From Limanda limanda (lineage: Eukaryota > Chordata > Actinopteri > Pleuronectiformes > Pleuronectidae): a stretch of 64,000 bases of DNA. The stretch lies in NCBI RefSeq assembly GCF_963576545.1, contig NC_083655.1:15082940-15146939 (forward strand), read 5' to 3'. The notes under the pieces are model-generated. The model was not told where the DNA came from. It saw only the letters and a program-made list of their open reading frames with translations, and made no database searches. This document shows positions 1 through 10,502 of this stretch, in pieces. The stretch's first letter is position 1. Each line of letters starts with the position of its first letter. A program made the translations under genes and the position numbers.

Positions 1-3000
1 CTTTGGTGCACCACCATGTCTCCTCTCAGGGGCAAATCCAGGAGCAGGGCCAGGGGGGCACTGGCTCCTGCCGAAATCTGATTGGCCCCTGAAGTTCCCC
101 TGTTCCACAATAAAATTCCAAACAAGTAATACGGCTGTTTGTTAAGACATTTTATTTTCTACGCTTTTTCCTGTACAAGCAGGAATTTTCAACATATATT
201 GATGATGTGTGGCTTTGCTCAAAGATACAGAGCTAACAATAAACAAGGGATGACTTAAATGTGCTGAATAGGGAATTGTATATGGGTGTTGGAGATATAA
301 TTGGTTGTAAATCGTGGCGCATTTACGGCCTCTGATTTTGAAAAATCCCAGATCTGTCGCTGTCTCCTCTAATGTCACCACGTGGCTGAAGTTTGCAGTT
401 TTAAGTTAATTGTCCCAAACAACTGTTAGACATAAATTATCACTTCATGTACCTCCAGATGGCTTTGGTGCTCCCCTACTTTTCCATCTAGCATCATCAG
501 GCCGAAATGTGAATTTGTGCGTTACATTTGTTTATGACGAACTACCAATGAGACCAAGCTGTTCTACAAATTTAACTGAAATAATGAACATACGTGCTAC
601 ACAAAATGTAGGAGCCGTATTCTAGCATCGCTGTAGATCAGAGTTACACACACTCACACTACGGATTTAGAACTGTGGGTCACATGAAGTGGACGGAAAT
701 GTAAGGACCGTTTTCAATCAATAAAATCAGTCTCTCTGAATATTCTAATTTGATCACTCACTCTAAAAACGGCCTTAAATCAATCCAGAGATATGAGTTA
801 TTGGACATTTGCCGGTTTTCTCATAAAAAAAAACCAAGCAGTGATGAAAATAAACGTGATCAGGAGAAATCAGGTCTCATCTGTTCTGCTCCCATTGACA
901 CACGAGCAGAGCAGCATCGTGTCTACAGCATGTTATTTTCCCCTCTTAAAGCTCTTACGGTCATTTAAGTGCCGGCACATTTCACTCGAGGTGAAGCCTT
1001 TTCAATCAAGCTCCCCGTCATCAAGCTTCACCCCTCATTAGTGGCTCTGCAGAGCGCTGCGAGTACACGAGTACAGCGTCTCCGCCTGTTAATGAGCGGC
1101 TCCGTGACTCGGTCAGCAGCGACCAGTGCATGGGGGGGTTGGATTTAGCCCCCTATTATTATCTCAAAGGGCTCTACACAGGAGCTGAGAGTGGTGGGGA
1201 TGTAGAAATGAAGAAAAAAAAATCTTCCGGGTTTTAAAAGATTTCTATTTTCTTTGCTGCAGTCTTCAGGGCCTCTTATATTATTTTTTATTTTTAAACT
1301 GAGCTTTTAAGAGATGACTAAAATCAATAGTGTGGTAAAGCTCGGTGTTCCCTGTGTGGATATTTAACTGTGCGCAGCGTAGTTGGGATTCAGCTCCAGG
1401 CCTCGCTGTCAGATCACTGAAGGTCTATTTAGTCATTCTACAGGGAGACTTTCTTCTTTTCCTTTTTCCCCCTTTATTCTTCTGCCTGTGTCTCCGCCCC
1501 TCCCTACATTTTTTTTGTTCCTTTCTGTTTCCACTGAATCTGAGAAGATGATTGGCAGACGACTCCTGGGAAAAAAGAGCCCGGGCCTTTTCCTCTCTCT
1601 GTGCTCACGACACTCAAACACACATCTTAAAGGCAAGTCGCACAGAAGGCTGAATATAAATAAGGACACACACACACAGGAATTGACTTAGCACTATTCC
1701 TGCGACAGCTTAGTATATTTACAAAAAATTAATGAAACTCTTAAACCCTTGTTCTGTGTATAAAAAGGCTTCATACCCAGTATCAGCAGCAGCTGTAACC
1801 ACAGTGCACCATTTGGTTCCCTCTCAGTCACCTCTTCAAACTTTGCCTCAGGATTTTGTTTTTAAAGTGGTTCCAGTGTGACAGGTTCTTTTAGTTTGAA
1901 GCTACAGAAAAACACTCACCGATACAAAGGCAGCCATAAAAAAAAAAAAAAAAAAACCTGAATGACAAATCAAATAATGAAATATAAAACCTTCCAGTTC
2001 CCCAACCGTCTATCTGTCAGCCTGTATGTGGAACACATGTCTAGTATACCAATTTATAAGTTTCACACTCGGCATGTCAATTGTAAATTCCCCAAGAACG
2101 TACAATGTTGATTTTGTGTGCGATTTGGAAACAATACACTGTCAATGTTAATAACATTTGAATGAACATGCGACCAACGCTCTGTAGCGGTCAGTGTGAG
2201 CGGGGAAGTGGTTTGCAATTGGGTCAAACCTCAGGTTCAAGTTCAAGTCATGGATGAAAAAGTAACCAGAGGAGTCAATCATTCAAACTTACATAAAAGC
2301 CACATACATTAACGGTCATAAGGCAACTTCAGTTTTATCTTGTAAAAAAAAATTAACTGTAAAATCTTCCCCTGCAGATAAACGAGGTATATAAAAATGT
2401 CTAAATTGCTCCTGCACCACAAACTGACAGTGTATTGAAGAACTGTTTGAGGAGAAGCACAAATGGCAAGAAATAATTCTCAAGTAGCTCCGGAGCGTCC
2501 CAGGTCAAAACAAGAGAACATTTCTGCAGCCCAGGCATCAATGAACCACATGGTGATGTTCTCTGTCATGTCTTAAAACAACTCTCTTCCTCTTCATAAC
2601 CTGTCAGGCTCACAAAAGGCCTCGGTCCGTAAAATCAGAACCTATAAAAGGAACCGGCTCTAACCGTCTGCAGCCGGCAACAGCAAATCACAAGCAGATC
2701 CACTTGATTCCAACGACAATAACCTCAAGCATCCGTCGCCATTGTAATCACAACCCTTCAAAAATAGGGGAGTCAAGGGTTCTCCACCGGCTGATTCTCA
2801 GTCAGCTCTTGATGAGACGCCATTACACCAGATGAGAGGGAAGTGAGGGGTGGGGGTGGAAAAAAAGAAGAAAAAAAAGAAGAAATGGAAAATCAAAAAC
2901 TTTAACAGGGCTTGAGGGAGATACTGCAATAATCAACTCCGCTCTGCTGAAATTATAGATGAATTAAGCACTCTGTTAGTGATTAATTAAACCAAGAGAT

Positions 3001-3026
3001 TCAAACTAATGAGACCACACAGAGCC
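1..3026. other. Presumed ntng1 intron, no gene seen
   Basis: AT-rich sequence with only short chance reading frames. It contains a poly(A) run at about 1,938-1,956 and purine-rich stretches near 2,860-2,890. No exon, RNA gene or recognisable transposon was found. Assignment to the ntng1 intron is inferred from the phase-0 donor at 37,050 and the absence of the next netrin-G1 exon in the window. Confidence 0.5.
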
Positions 3027-3042
3027 GTGTGTGTGTGTGTGG

Positions 3043-3119
<77 letters not shown>
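3027..3119. repeat. (GT)n microsatellite
   Basis: About 90 bp of near-pure GT dinucleotides with two early interruptions (GGGTGTGTTT). Reading frames across it give alternating Val/Cys or Thr/His and are artefacts. Confidence 0.98.
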
Positions 3120-3120
<1 letters not shown>

Positions 3121-3396
3121 AAACCCACCGGTTTGGGGCTGCAACCCACTTTAAAGCAGGATTAGAAGCAGCAGTTGATCTTGTGATCGCTGCACACAGG
3201 CTGTGCTCATAAGTAGCCAACAGATTACAGCTTAAAATATCTGAAATAACAGGCGATGTGCCAGATAGACAGTTTGTACCCAGAAAATAATTTTATTTTT
3301 TGTCATATTTGTCTACATTGTCTTCAGATTCATACCAGACTGCTACATTGTTCATGTTCATTAAACTACAACAAGTTTGGTTCATGTTAACCTGAC

Positions 3397-3404
3397 CTAA
3401 ATAT
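3397..3404. repeat. 8-bp target-site duplication, left copy (CTAAATAT)
   Basis: The octamer CTAAATAT directly precedes the hAT terminus TAGGGCTGTCA and is repeated exactly at 10,495-10,502, just beyond the other terminus. An 8-bp duplication is the hallmark of hAT transposition. Confidence 0.92.
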
Positions 3405-4455
3405 TAGGGCTGTCAGTTTAACGCGTTATTAACGGCGTTAACGCAAACCCATTTTAACGCCGTCAATTTTTTTAACTCGAGTTAAAGCAGAGCTGCAGCT
3501 TCAGTATCTGTGTTCGCCTCCAGTCTGACCTGCTCTCGCTTTTTGTTTTAATATTTCGCCAACTAAAATATATATTTTAAAGCTATTGTAGCGTCCCACA
3601 GGACACGGAACTTCTTCGTGGTTTAGTAACTGGTATTTTCCTCTACACGAACATGTGCACCTCTCGCTGTTACTCCGTCACTCGCAGACATCAACACTTC
3701 ACTTCCTCATTGATCCCCGATCCCCCCATCCTATTGGTCCAAACAGTCACATGTCCCATCCAGACCCCTTCACTGACCGTCAGACATCAGAGCGCTCCTT
3801 CAACAGTGTTTTACTGAGCATACGTCAAACATAAACATAAACCCAGTCCGTTACACAATTAGGCTGCAGCTACATGTTTTTATTTATTTAAAAATAGGGT
3901 ACTTCTTATTTCATACATTTTCCACAAATAAGGGGAGGACTCAAATAGCCCTACAAAGTTCTGTGTTTCATTTATTTCAAAGTAGGCCGACACCTGCCTG
4001 TGTATTTTGTTTGTTTGTTTTTTGTTGCTTGTCTGTTTAGGGCTTACCTTTTCAGGCTTACCTTTTATTGGTAACCTAACTGTTATGGTTCATTGTTTCT
4101 GAAATAAGAGGACTGACTGCTATGTTCACAGCAAACTTGAAAAAAAGAAAATATTAAGCCATGGTTTAACTGCACTATAGGCTGAGTCCTTGTTTACCTG
4201 AAATGTGCACTTTATAATTTTATTTTGTACCGCCCTGTTTGGCAATGTTGTTTTTCAATAATATAAAACATTTGCATAAAGCAAGCCAATCCACTTTTCC
4301 ATGTTGATAAGAGCATTAAAACGAAAGTAAAATTATGGAAAAATAATAAATGAAGGAACATTCAGAATAGATACAAATTTGCGATTAATTGCGATTAATC
4401 GCGAGTTAACTATGACAAAATGCGATTAATCGCGATTAAATATTTTAATCGTTTG

Positions 4456-5078
4456 TGTGATGGGAATTTTGTATTTAGACATGTTCAAATGTAACAGATT
4501 ACATTTATATAGAAAGAAGTTTACTGAAAGATGTATTTCTGTGTTTAAGACTCATAGTCAGAGTTTAGGTCAAGTTAACACTATGCATAATGCTCTTGAA
4601 GGGCCTTATAGACGTGGCCTTCTCAGTCTAGTGTGAACAAAAGGTTTCTCAACAGGGGCCAATTAAGTCTTCTGTAACAGGGAGCTTCAAAGGCTAATAG
4701 GTGTGACCTGCAGAGACAGGAGATCTCTGAGAAACTCACAGGGTCTGGAACAAGATGCGTTTAGCATCTTGTTCAAACTTCAAAGAGACCGCCAGAGACC
4801 AATGTCTGGTCTTCCTGTAACGACATGGAGAGAAGCTGATTGGACAAATGTATTTTACTGTGGAGAGGAGGGATCTGATTGTATAAATGGAGTGTACTTT
4901 TGAGAGCTCATTGCCATTGCCCTCATATCTGTCACCGTGATGTTTGAGCTCTGTGCCATTGAGGTCAAGTCTGTTGTCGTGACTTGACCTTTGTAAACCG
5001 TCCGCAGACGGTTTGAATTAAACATCCAGAATTGATAATTGCTTGTTGTGTCATGATATGTAATAATTTTCCATTACA
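4456..5078 (+). repeat. 5' LTR
   Basis: 623 bp, TG...CA, apparently base-for-base the same as 9,858-10,480. A TATA box (TATAAA, 4,882-4,887) marks the probable U3/R promoter and ATTAAA at 5,017-5,022 the probable poly(A) signal. A perfect 8-bp stem with a 4-base loop (AAACCGTC-CGCA-GACGGTTT, 4,995-5,014) lies just before that signal. The 66-codon frame inside the LTR has no recognisable domain and is not called as a gene. Confidence 0.93.
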
Positions 5079-6266
5079 TTTGGCTGTTGTTGGCAGTGAC
5101 ATCCACGTGAGCGACTCTGGCTCTCGGTGCTGAGGGTAGGTAATTGCGCCGGGGCAGTACGTTTGGAACTAAACCTTTATTATTTCAGTGGGCCTGATGT
5201 TCTGAGAATCCGGAGTGCTCACTGAGGTGGGCTAAAGAACCGACTGGGACAGGCAAGCAGTTTCATTCTGGTAAAGTATAATTCTTGTTTTTAGATCTTT
5301 TAAGGAAAAAGGTCCAAAGAAATTCACTCATTCAGGGAAGTGAGTTACAGACGTGTATATACTAAGGAGGTCTTAGAGACCGGTGTAGGATTCACAATAA
5401 GCTTAATAGGTTAAGATTCTTTTCAAAAAAAGATCAAAATGTTAAACAGGGTTTAGCGAAAGAGTTTAATGCTAAATTACTTTAATATTGGGCGCTGCGG
5501 CATGCTCATAGTTATTGTAAACAAGCAGAAGAGTAGAATATAAATATATCATAGTATTATTATTTTGAAATGGAGGAAAAGCTGTGACAGAGAGGCCTAG
5601 GCCAGGTCTGTATCGTCTCAGCATAGCTATCTGTTGAAAAATCTGATAAATTCCCATACATTTTATACCTGCATGTGTCTTGTTTAAGAGAAATGTGAAA
5701 TTAAGTTTTCTCTAAGGCGATTTGATTCATGCAGAGTTTTAGAATTGTATTAGAGGAATTAAAATTAAAACTTAGTAATTACAAGAGGTGATTACAGTGG
5801 CAATATTATAACTGAAGGGGTTTTTCTCATTGTCTCTTAAAAAGTGTTTTGAAGGTGAAAGGTTACTATCAACGTTACACAAATGTTGATGATTTGATAC
5901 AAGTAACATGCATGATTTGATGAGACTAATCTGAGAATTACAGCTGAAAAAGAAAAAGTGAGGAGTGAGTGAGAGAGGATTTCTTGGAATTCTCAACACT
6001 GGAATAAGGTGAGTATAATTTCAATCATATTTGGGATATATGTGTAAGTTTTAAAGGCTTATATCAAAAGAAAAAGAAAAAGAAAAAGATCAATCTTAAA
6101 ACGAATTTGAAAATAGACGTTTTTTAAGAAATAGGAAAATAATTGGCTTTAGAAATTAATTCTGAAACATTAGGGTCTTTTCCATATCAGTAGAACTTAA
6201 ATTCCCAAAAGATTCGTATTCTACTGAATAAATCAGAGTTTAAATTGATAAACAACCATTACAGAG

Positions 6267-6574
6267 ATGAATTTACCACAGATTTCTTCTCCTACAGTTC
6301 AAGATATGGTTCTGAAGTATGGTCATTATAGTGTTACACAGTTTGGCTTGTGGGTAAAACACTATGATTTTCCAAACACAGGGAACATAACTTTAAATCA
6401 GTTGAAGCAGCTTAAGATCAAATTGCTCGTGGAACAAGAACGAAGCAAAGAGGAACAGGACGTGGGAGAGATGGGACTTGTTTCATATGCGCTGAAGCAG
6501 GACACTGGGCAAGAAATTGCCCTGAGAATCCACACAACAGTGTTACTGACCAGCAGTTGAGCTGGGAACAGTAG
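6267..6574 (+). pseudogene. Gag remnant with CCHC zinc knuckle, frame-disrupted
   Basis: From an ATG at 6,267 a 97-codon frame shows no clear domain. In a different frame, 6,479-6,520 encodes a canonical retroviral nucleocapsid knuckle of the CX2CX4HX4C type (C-FI-C-AEAG-H-WARN-C), preceded by an Arg/Gly/Lys-rich stretch and ended by TAG at 6,572-6,574. The basic stretch plus knuckle is typical of the Gag nucleocapsid, which packages RNA. The frame change between the two parts suggests an indel or an ancient deletion. Only about 100 codons of what is normally a several-hundred-codon gene remain. Confidence 0.75.
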
Positions 6575-8112
6575 AAAATGCCATCAAGAGCAGACCATGA
6601 TGGAGAGAGAGAAGTTCAACAAAACTTCATATCGTAAGAACACAGCTGCAGACACCATGTGAATTAATGTTACACATAAAGCATATGGTTAACATTATTA
6701 TAGTTAAAGTAGAAATCAATAAAACTAATTGCTAAAAACACACAAATTAAATCTATTTTTAGGTTCAGGAACTAAAAGCACCAGTAAATATGTGTGAATA
6801 GTGTGATATTACTCTTAGAATGAATGTTATATAGCTCATAATGATAGAAAAACATATGCAAAGTTGTAGATAGATCCATTTTTATCATTGGGGTTTAATA
6901 ATGTGGTTAGAGGCTAAATGCAAGACAAACATTTATCTCTGTTGTCACTTTACTGCTGGGTAAAATTTAGGGGGAAGATAGAATAGTATGCTAAATTTTA
7001 AAACAGCAGGGCAGTAGTGGAAGACAGAGTTGAATAACATCTGCATTTATTTAAACGAGAAAGGGGGATCTGACACAAGCATATCAATGGATGATCCGAG
7101 ACAAATTTCTCACCTCTAAATTAACATCCTCTTGCAAAGAGCAAGGGGAGAGATCAAATTAGAGCACAAATGGTATTTACTTAGATTTATCTAAACACTT
7201 GGTAAGACAAATTTAGTTTAAAAGGTTATATAGTAAGTAAATTAAGGATAAAATAAGTTTGGTTGCATTTAGAATAAGTAAATACGGTGTTGTCTCAGTA
7301 GTTTTTGATAGATACATTGGCTATAAGAAAAGAAAATACATTTAATCAAATTAAAAGATTTTAAAAAGGAAGGTTTAAAGTTAATCGCAAACGATTTTCT
7401 TTCATGCTAAATCACATTGGGGTTTCTGAACACATTTCTGCATGAAAATGTATTTTCTTTGATGTAATTGAATGACATTTTTAGTTTTGTTGTAAACATT
7501 ATTGATTTTTCTGAGTTGATAACAGGTACTATCATGTTTGTGAAACGGACACATATATGATTTTGGTCTGATCAGAGGAGCAGACGCAATAGAAAAGAAT
7601 ATCTGAAATCTTCTTGTGGAATATGAGTAATCTTTTGTTTAAACAGAAAAACTTTTTCCTTTAGGGGAAAAGCAACAGATGCAAAGTTTCAAGCAAGTCT
7701 CAGAGCAATGGCAGCTTCTGAGAGAACAGAGTAATGTGATATGTGTGATACTTTGAAATAAGACTCTACTAGTGTCATATGCTGTAACAATGATATTTGC
7801 TTGAGAAAATAACATTCACTTTTCAACAGCTAGGAGGTTCAGCTATGATACAGTATTGTTTTGGATGATAGACATTACTATTTACAAATAGAAAGTTTTT
7901 AACTAGGAAACTCTTAACTTTATCAGTAGAGCAGATTTAAATGGTTAACAGCTGATTACTGTGAAACTGAAGTGTTTGATGACAGGTTTTCAGCATCACA
8001 GTGTGATAACGAATGACAGAGGGGTTTTACGACTCTGTTTGAAACAAAGGAAAACCGTCCCCATCATTACATGCATGAACCAAAGAGATGCAAATATGCT
8101 AGTGGCGAGAGT

Positions 8113-8160
8113 GTCAAGATTTACACTGATAGCTTGTTTGCATGGGGGTTCTGCATGTGA
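8113..8160 (+). pseudogene. Pol remnant: RNase H-like YTDS motif
   Basis: One frame reads VKIYTDSLFAW followed shortly by a TGA stop. The pattern (hydrophobic strand, YTDS, then A-W/F) matches the region of the retroviral RNase H domain that carries a catalytic aspartate. The flanking sequence is too degraded to extend the match. Position between the Gag knuckle and the PGDW remnant is in the expected gene order gag-pol. Confidence 0.5.
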
Positions 8161-9130
8161 TTTGGGCTGAAGAAGACATTCATGAGATTGACTTCACACC
8201 ATTGTCTTGCCTTGACTGTGTTACTGGTTGCAAACAGTATGCAGTCTGTAGAGGACATGGAAGGCATTTGAATGATTCTTAACACTGACATTTAATGTGG
8301 GTTACAGGAGCGGTTAGCAAGACTACATCGAACTAAATTTTTTTTAGAATGCAGATTTGGGTTTATTAGTTTAGGAATTAAGTAGTCTTGATAGACTGTG
8401 TTTTGTTTGGTGGTCGATGGACTTTTTGATGTGGGATATGGATGATTTTGTTCAACCTGTGTATGTTTTCTCATTAGGTTGGATTGACACATGACTGGAG
8501 TCAGTGTGTCAAGAGAGAGGAGTAACATATGCTGGATATAGATGAATTGGGTTATTGGGTGTACACAAGAAACACTCTAAATAATATTCAATAAAACTTT
8601 TTTAACGGAGTTAGGTAATTTGAGTTACAAATAAAATAGAGACATCCAGATTCTACAAGATTGACATCCACCTCAAAACAAACGGTTTAATCATTTATAG
8701 AGAGGTTTAATAAAGATTAAGTTAAATAAAGTAGGTTAGGGAAATAAATTAATACTGTTTTGTTTTATGACATGATTTCTATGCAAGCAGAAGTGTTTCC
8801 CAAACATCTAAACAGGATTCTCCAGCGGTGAAACAGATACTGTTCGGAGAACTCATTCCATGATGGAAGATTTCAAAAGGATGTCCGCTGACAAGGGTAA
8901 CATATTCATAAGTATAGCTTTATGGATACTGGTGAGTATGAGTATCAACACAAGGCAACATCATGCCACATCCCGCCAGGGATGGGACAGTGGAGAGAGA
9001 AGGAAGTAAAAAACAAACATAGCAAACACATTGAAAAACACATTGAAAAACAAACTGGTAGATATTGTTTTAAACTGTTTCCTGTACTCTTTAAAATCCA
9101 CAGGCAGACGAGGAGATTCTATCTAAATCC

Positions 9131-9406
9131 ATGGAGAGAGGACTGCGTGACCTGAAACCAGGAGACTGGATTGTGCTTAAGGACGTGCGGATGGAAGAAG
9201 AAGACGACGTCGATGGAACGAGTGCAAGCCAAATGCCTCTCAACACAGATGACAGGAAGGTCGCAGAGGTCAACCTGGAGATGAGGGCCAACGCAGGAGG
9301 ATTTCCAGAGCCAGGGGTGGATCTACAGGACGGGAAGTGCTTTGTGCCAGTGTGTGAGCTTCAGTCTGAAATTTTTAGGTGTTGCAAGGAGAGTCAACAC
9401 ATTTGA
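9131..9406 (+). pseudogene. Pol remnant: integrase C-terminal-like segment
   Basis: A 91-codon frame begins MERGLRDLKPGDWIVLKDVR. The LKPGDW-VLK pattern resembles the C-terminal SH3-like domain of retroviral integrases. The following acidic run (EEEDDVD) does not fit that family, and no integrase core (HHCC zinc domain or DDE) was found upstream. A splice acceptor-like site (AAATCCACAG) lies about 30 bp before the ATG, so this could instead be the start of a spliced downstream product. Confidence 0.4.
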
Positions 9407-9843
9407 AGAGCTACACGCTGAACACAACCGCACCAACAGGAGATCAGCAACACATGATTATACGACTGAGAAGCATTCAAGGGAAAAGAGATGGTTTCCC
9501 TGCTCACGAATGCTTGGCAGGAACAACATCAAATTTCTGATCATCAAAGTCAGAGCATACAAGATGTCTCTGAAACAAGATGTTCTTCAACAAGGAGGTG
9601 TTCGACACACGATCAGGACGAAGTGTGGCACCAACACAGTGAACATTTTGATAATATGATGCACATCATTTTAATAATTGTAAAATATGTTATTGAAGTT
9701 TGTAGAAACTGATCATTTTCAATTGTGTAACTCTGTTGTATTGTTTTTGCGCTAAGACTAGTGTTACTTCTTTAATTCACATATCCTGGAAAATTCCCAA
9801 TCTAAATGATGAGATGTTATAAAGATGTTGATCCCAGATGGAT

Positions 9844-9857
9844 AAAAAGGGAGGAAT
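9844..9857 (+). promoter_or_regulatory. Polypurine tract before 3' LTR
   Basis: AAAAAGGGAGGAAT lies directly against the TG that opens the 3' LTR, the standard position of the plus-strand DNA primer of retroelements. It also fixes the orientation of the element as plus. Confidence 0.85.
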
Positions 9858-10480
9858 TGTGATGGGAATTTTGTATTTAGACATGTTCAAATGTAACAGA
9901 TTACATTTATATAGAAAGAAGTTTACTGAAAGATGTATTTCTGTGTTTAAGACTCATAGTCAGAGTTTAGGTCAAGTTAACACTATGCATAATGCTCTTG
10001 AAGGGCCTTATAGACGTGGCCTTCTCAGTCTAGTGTGAACAAAAGGTTTCTCAACAGGGGCCAATTAAGTCTTCTGTAACAGGGAGCTTCAAAGGCTAAT
10101 AGGTGTGACCTGCAGAGACAGGAGATCTCTGAGAAACTCACAGGGTCTGGAACAAGATGCGTTTAGCATCTTGTTCAAACTTCAAAGAGACCGCCAGAGA
10201 CCAATGTCTGGTCTTCCTGTAACGACATGGAGAGAAGCTGATTGGACAAATGTATTTTACTGTGGAGAGGAGGGATCTGATTGTATAAATGGAGTGTACT
10301 TTTGAGAGCTCATTGCCATTGCCCTCATATCTGTCACCGTGATGTTTGAGCTCTGTGCCATTGAGGTCAAGTCTGTTGTCGTGACTTGACCTTTGTAAAC
10401 CGTCCGCAGACGGTTTGAATTAAACATCCAGAATTGATAATTGCTTGTTGTGTCATGATATGTAATAATTTTCCATTACA
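9858..10480 (+). repeat. 3' LTR
   Basis: 623 bp, same length and, by eye, the same sequence as the 5' LTR, offset by 5,402 bp. TATAAA at 10,284-10,289 and ATTAAA near 10,419 correspond to the 5' copy. It is followed by GTTTG, the 5-bp duplicated target. Confidence 0.93.
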
Positions 10481-10494
10481 GTTTGACAGCTCTA

Positions 10495-10502
10495 CTAAAT
10501 AT
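10495..10502. repeat. 8-bp target-site duplication, right copy (CTAAATAT)
   Basis: Exact repeat of 3,397-3,404 immediately outside the right hAT terminus TGACAGCTCTA. Confidence 0.92.

Larger units (their letters stand above)
4456..10480 (+). mobile_element. LTR retroelement (endogenous-retrovirus-like), non-autonomous, young insertion
   Basis: A 6,025-bp element with 623-bp direct LTRs that look identical by eye, both starting TG and ending CA, flanked by the 5-bp duplication GTTTG (4,451-4,455 and 10,481-10,485). A polypurine tract (AAAAAGGGAGGA) precedes the 3' LTR. The 4.8-kb interior keeps only scraps: a Gag-like frame with a CCHC zinc knuckle in another frame near 6,479-6,520, an RNase H-like YTDS motif at about 8,122-8,133, and an integrase C-terminus-like PGDW motif near 9,152-9,190. 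No intact protease, reverse transcriptase, integrase core or envelope gene was recognised. The retroviral versus Ty3-like assignment is uncertain, and the primer-binding site next to the 5' LTR could not be assigned to a tRNA. Confidence 0.93.
3405..10494. mobile_element. Non-autonomous hAT-like element, split by an LTR retroelement
   Basis: The element starts with TAGGGCTGTCA and ends with TGACAGCTCTA, its inverted match with one difference. It is flanked by identical 8-bp duplications. Its own sequence is 3,405-4,455 plus 10,486-10,494, about 1.06 kb. Subterminal regions are packed with TTAACGCG, TTAACGGCG and GCGATTAATCGCGATTAA motifs, of the kind that serve as transposase binding clusters in hAT elements. 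No transposase reading frame is present, so movement would have needed a helper. The right-hand 9 bp are separated from the rest by the LTR element at 4,456-10,480, which therefore inserted later. Confidence 0.88.

Noticed and set aside
410..625. 71-codon plus-strand frame near the window start
   Set aside because: It starts from TTG in AT-rich sequence and has no domain or splice-site support.
4703..4903. 66-codon frame present identically in both LTRs
   Set aside because: Identity only reflects the LTR duplication. It crosses the TATA box and has no recognisable domain.
5079..5110. Primer-binding site of the LTR element
   Set aside because: TTTGGCTGTTGTTGGCAG follows the 5' LTR, but I could not match it confidently to the 3' end of any tRNA.
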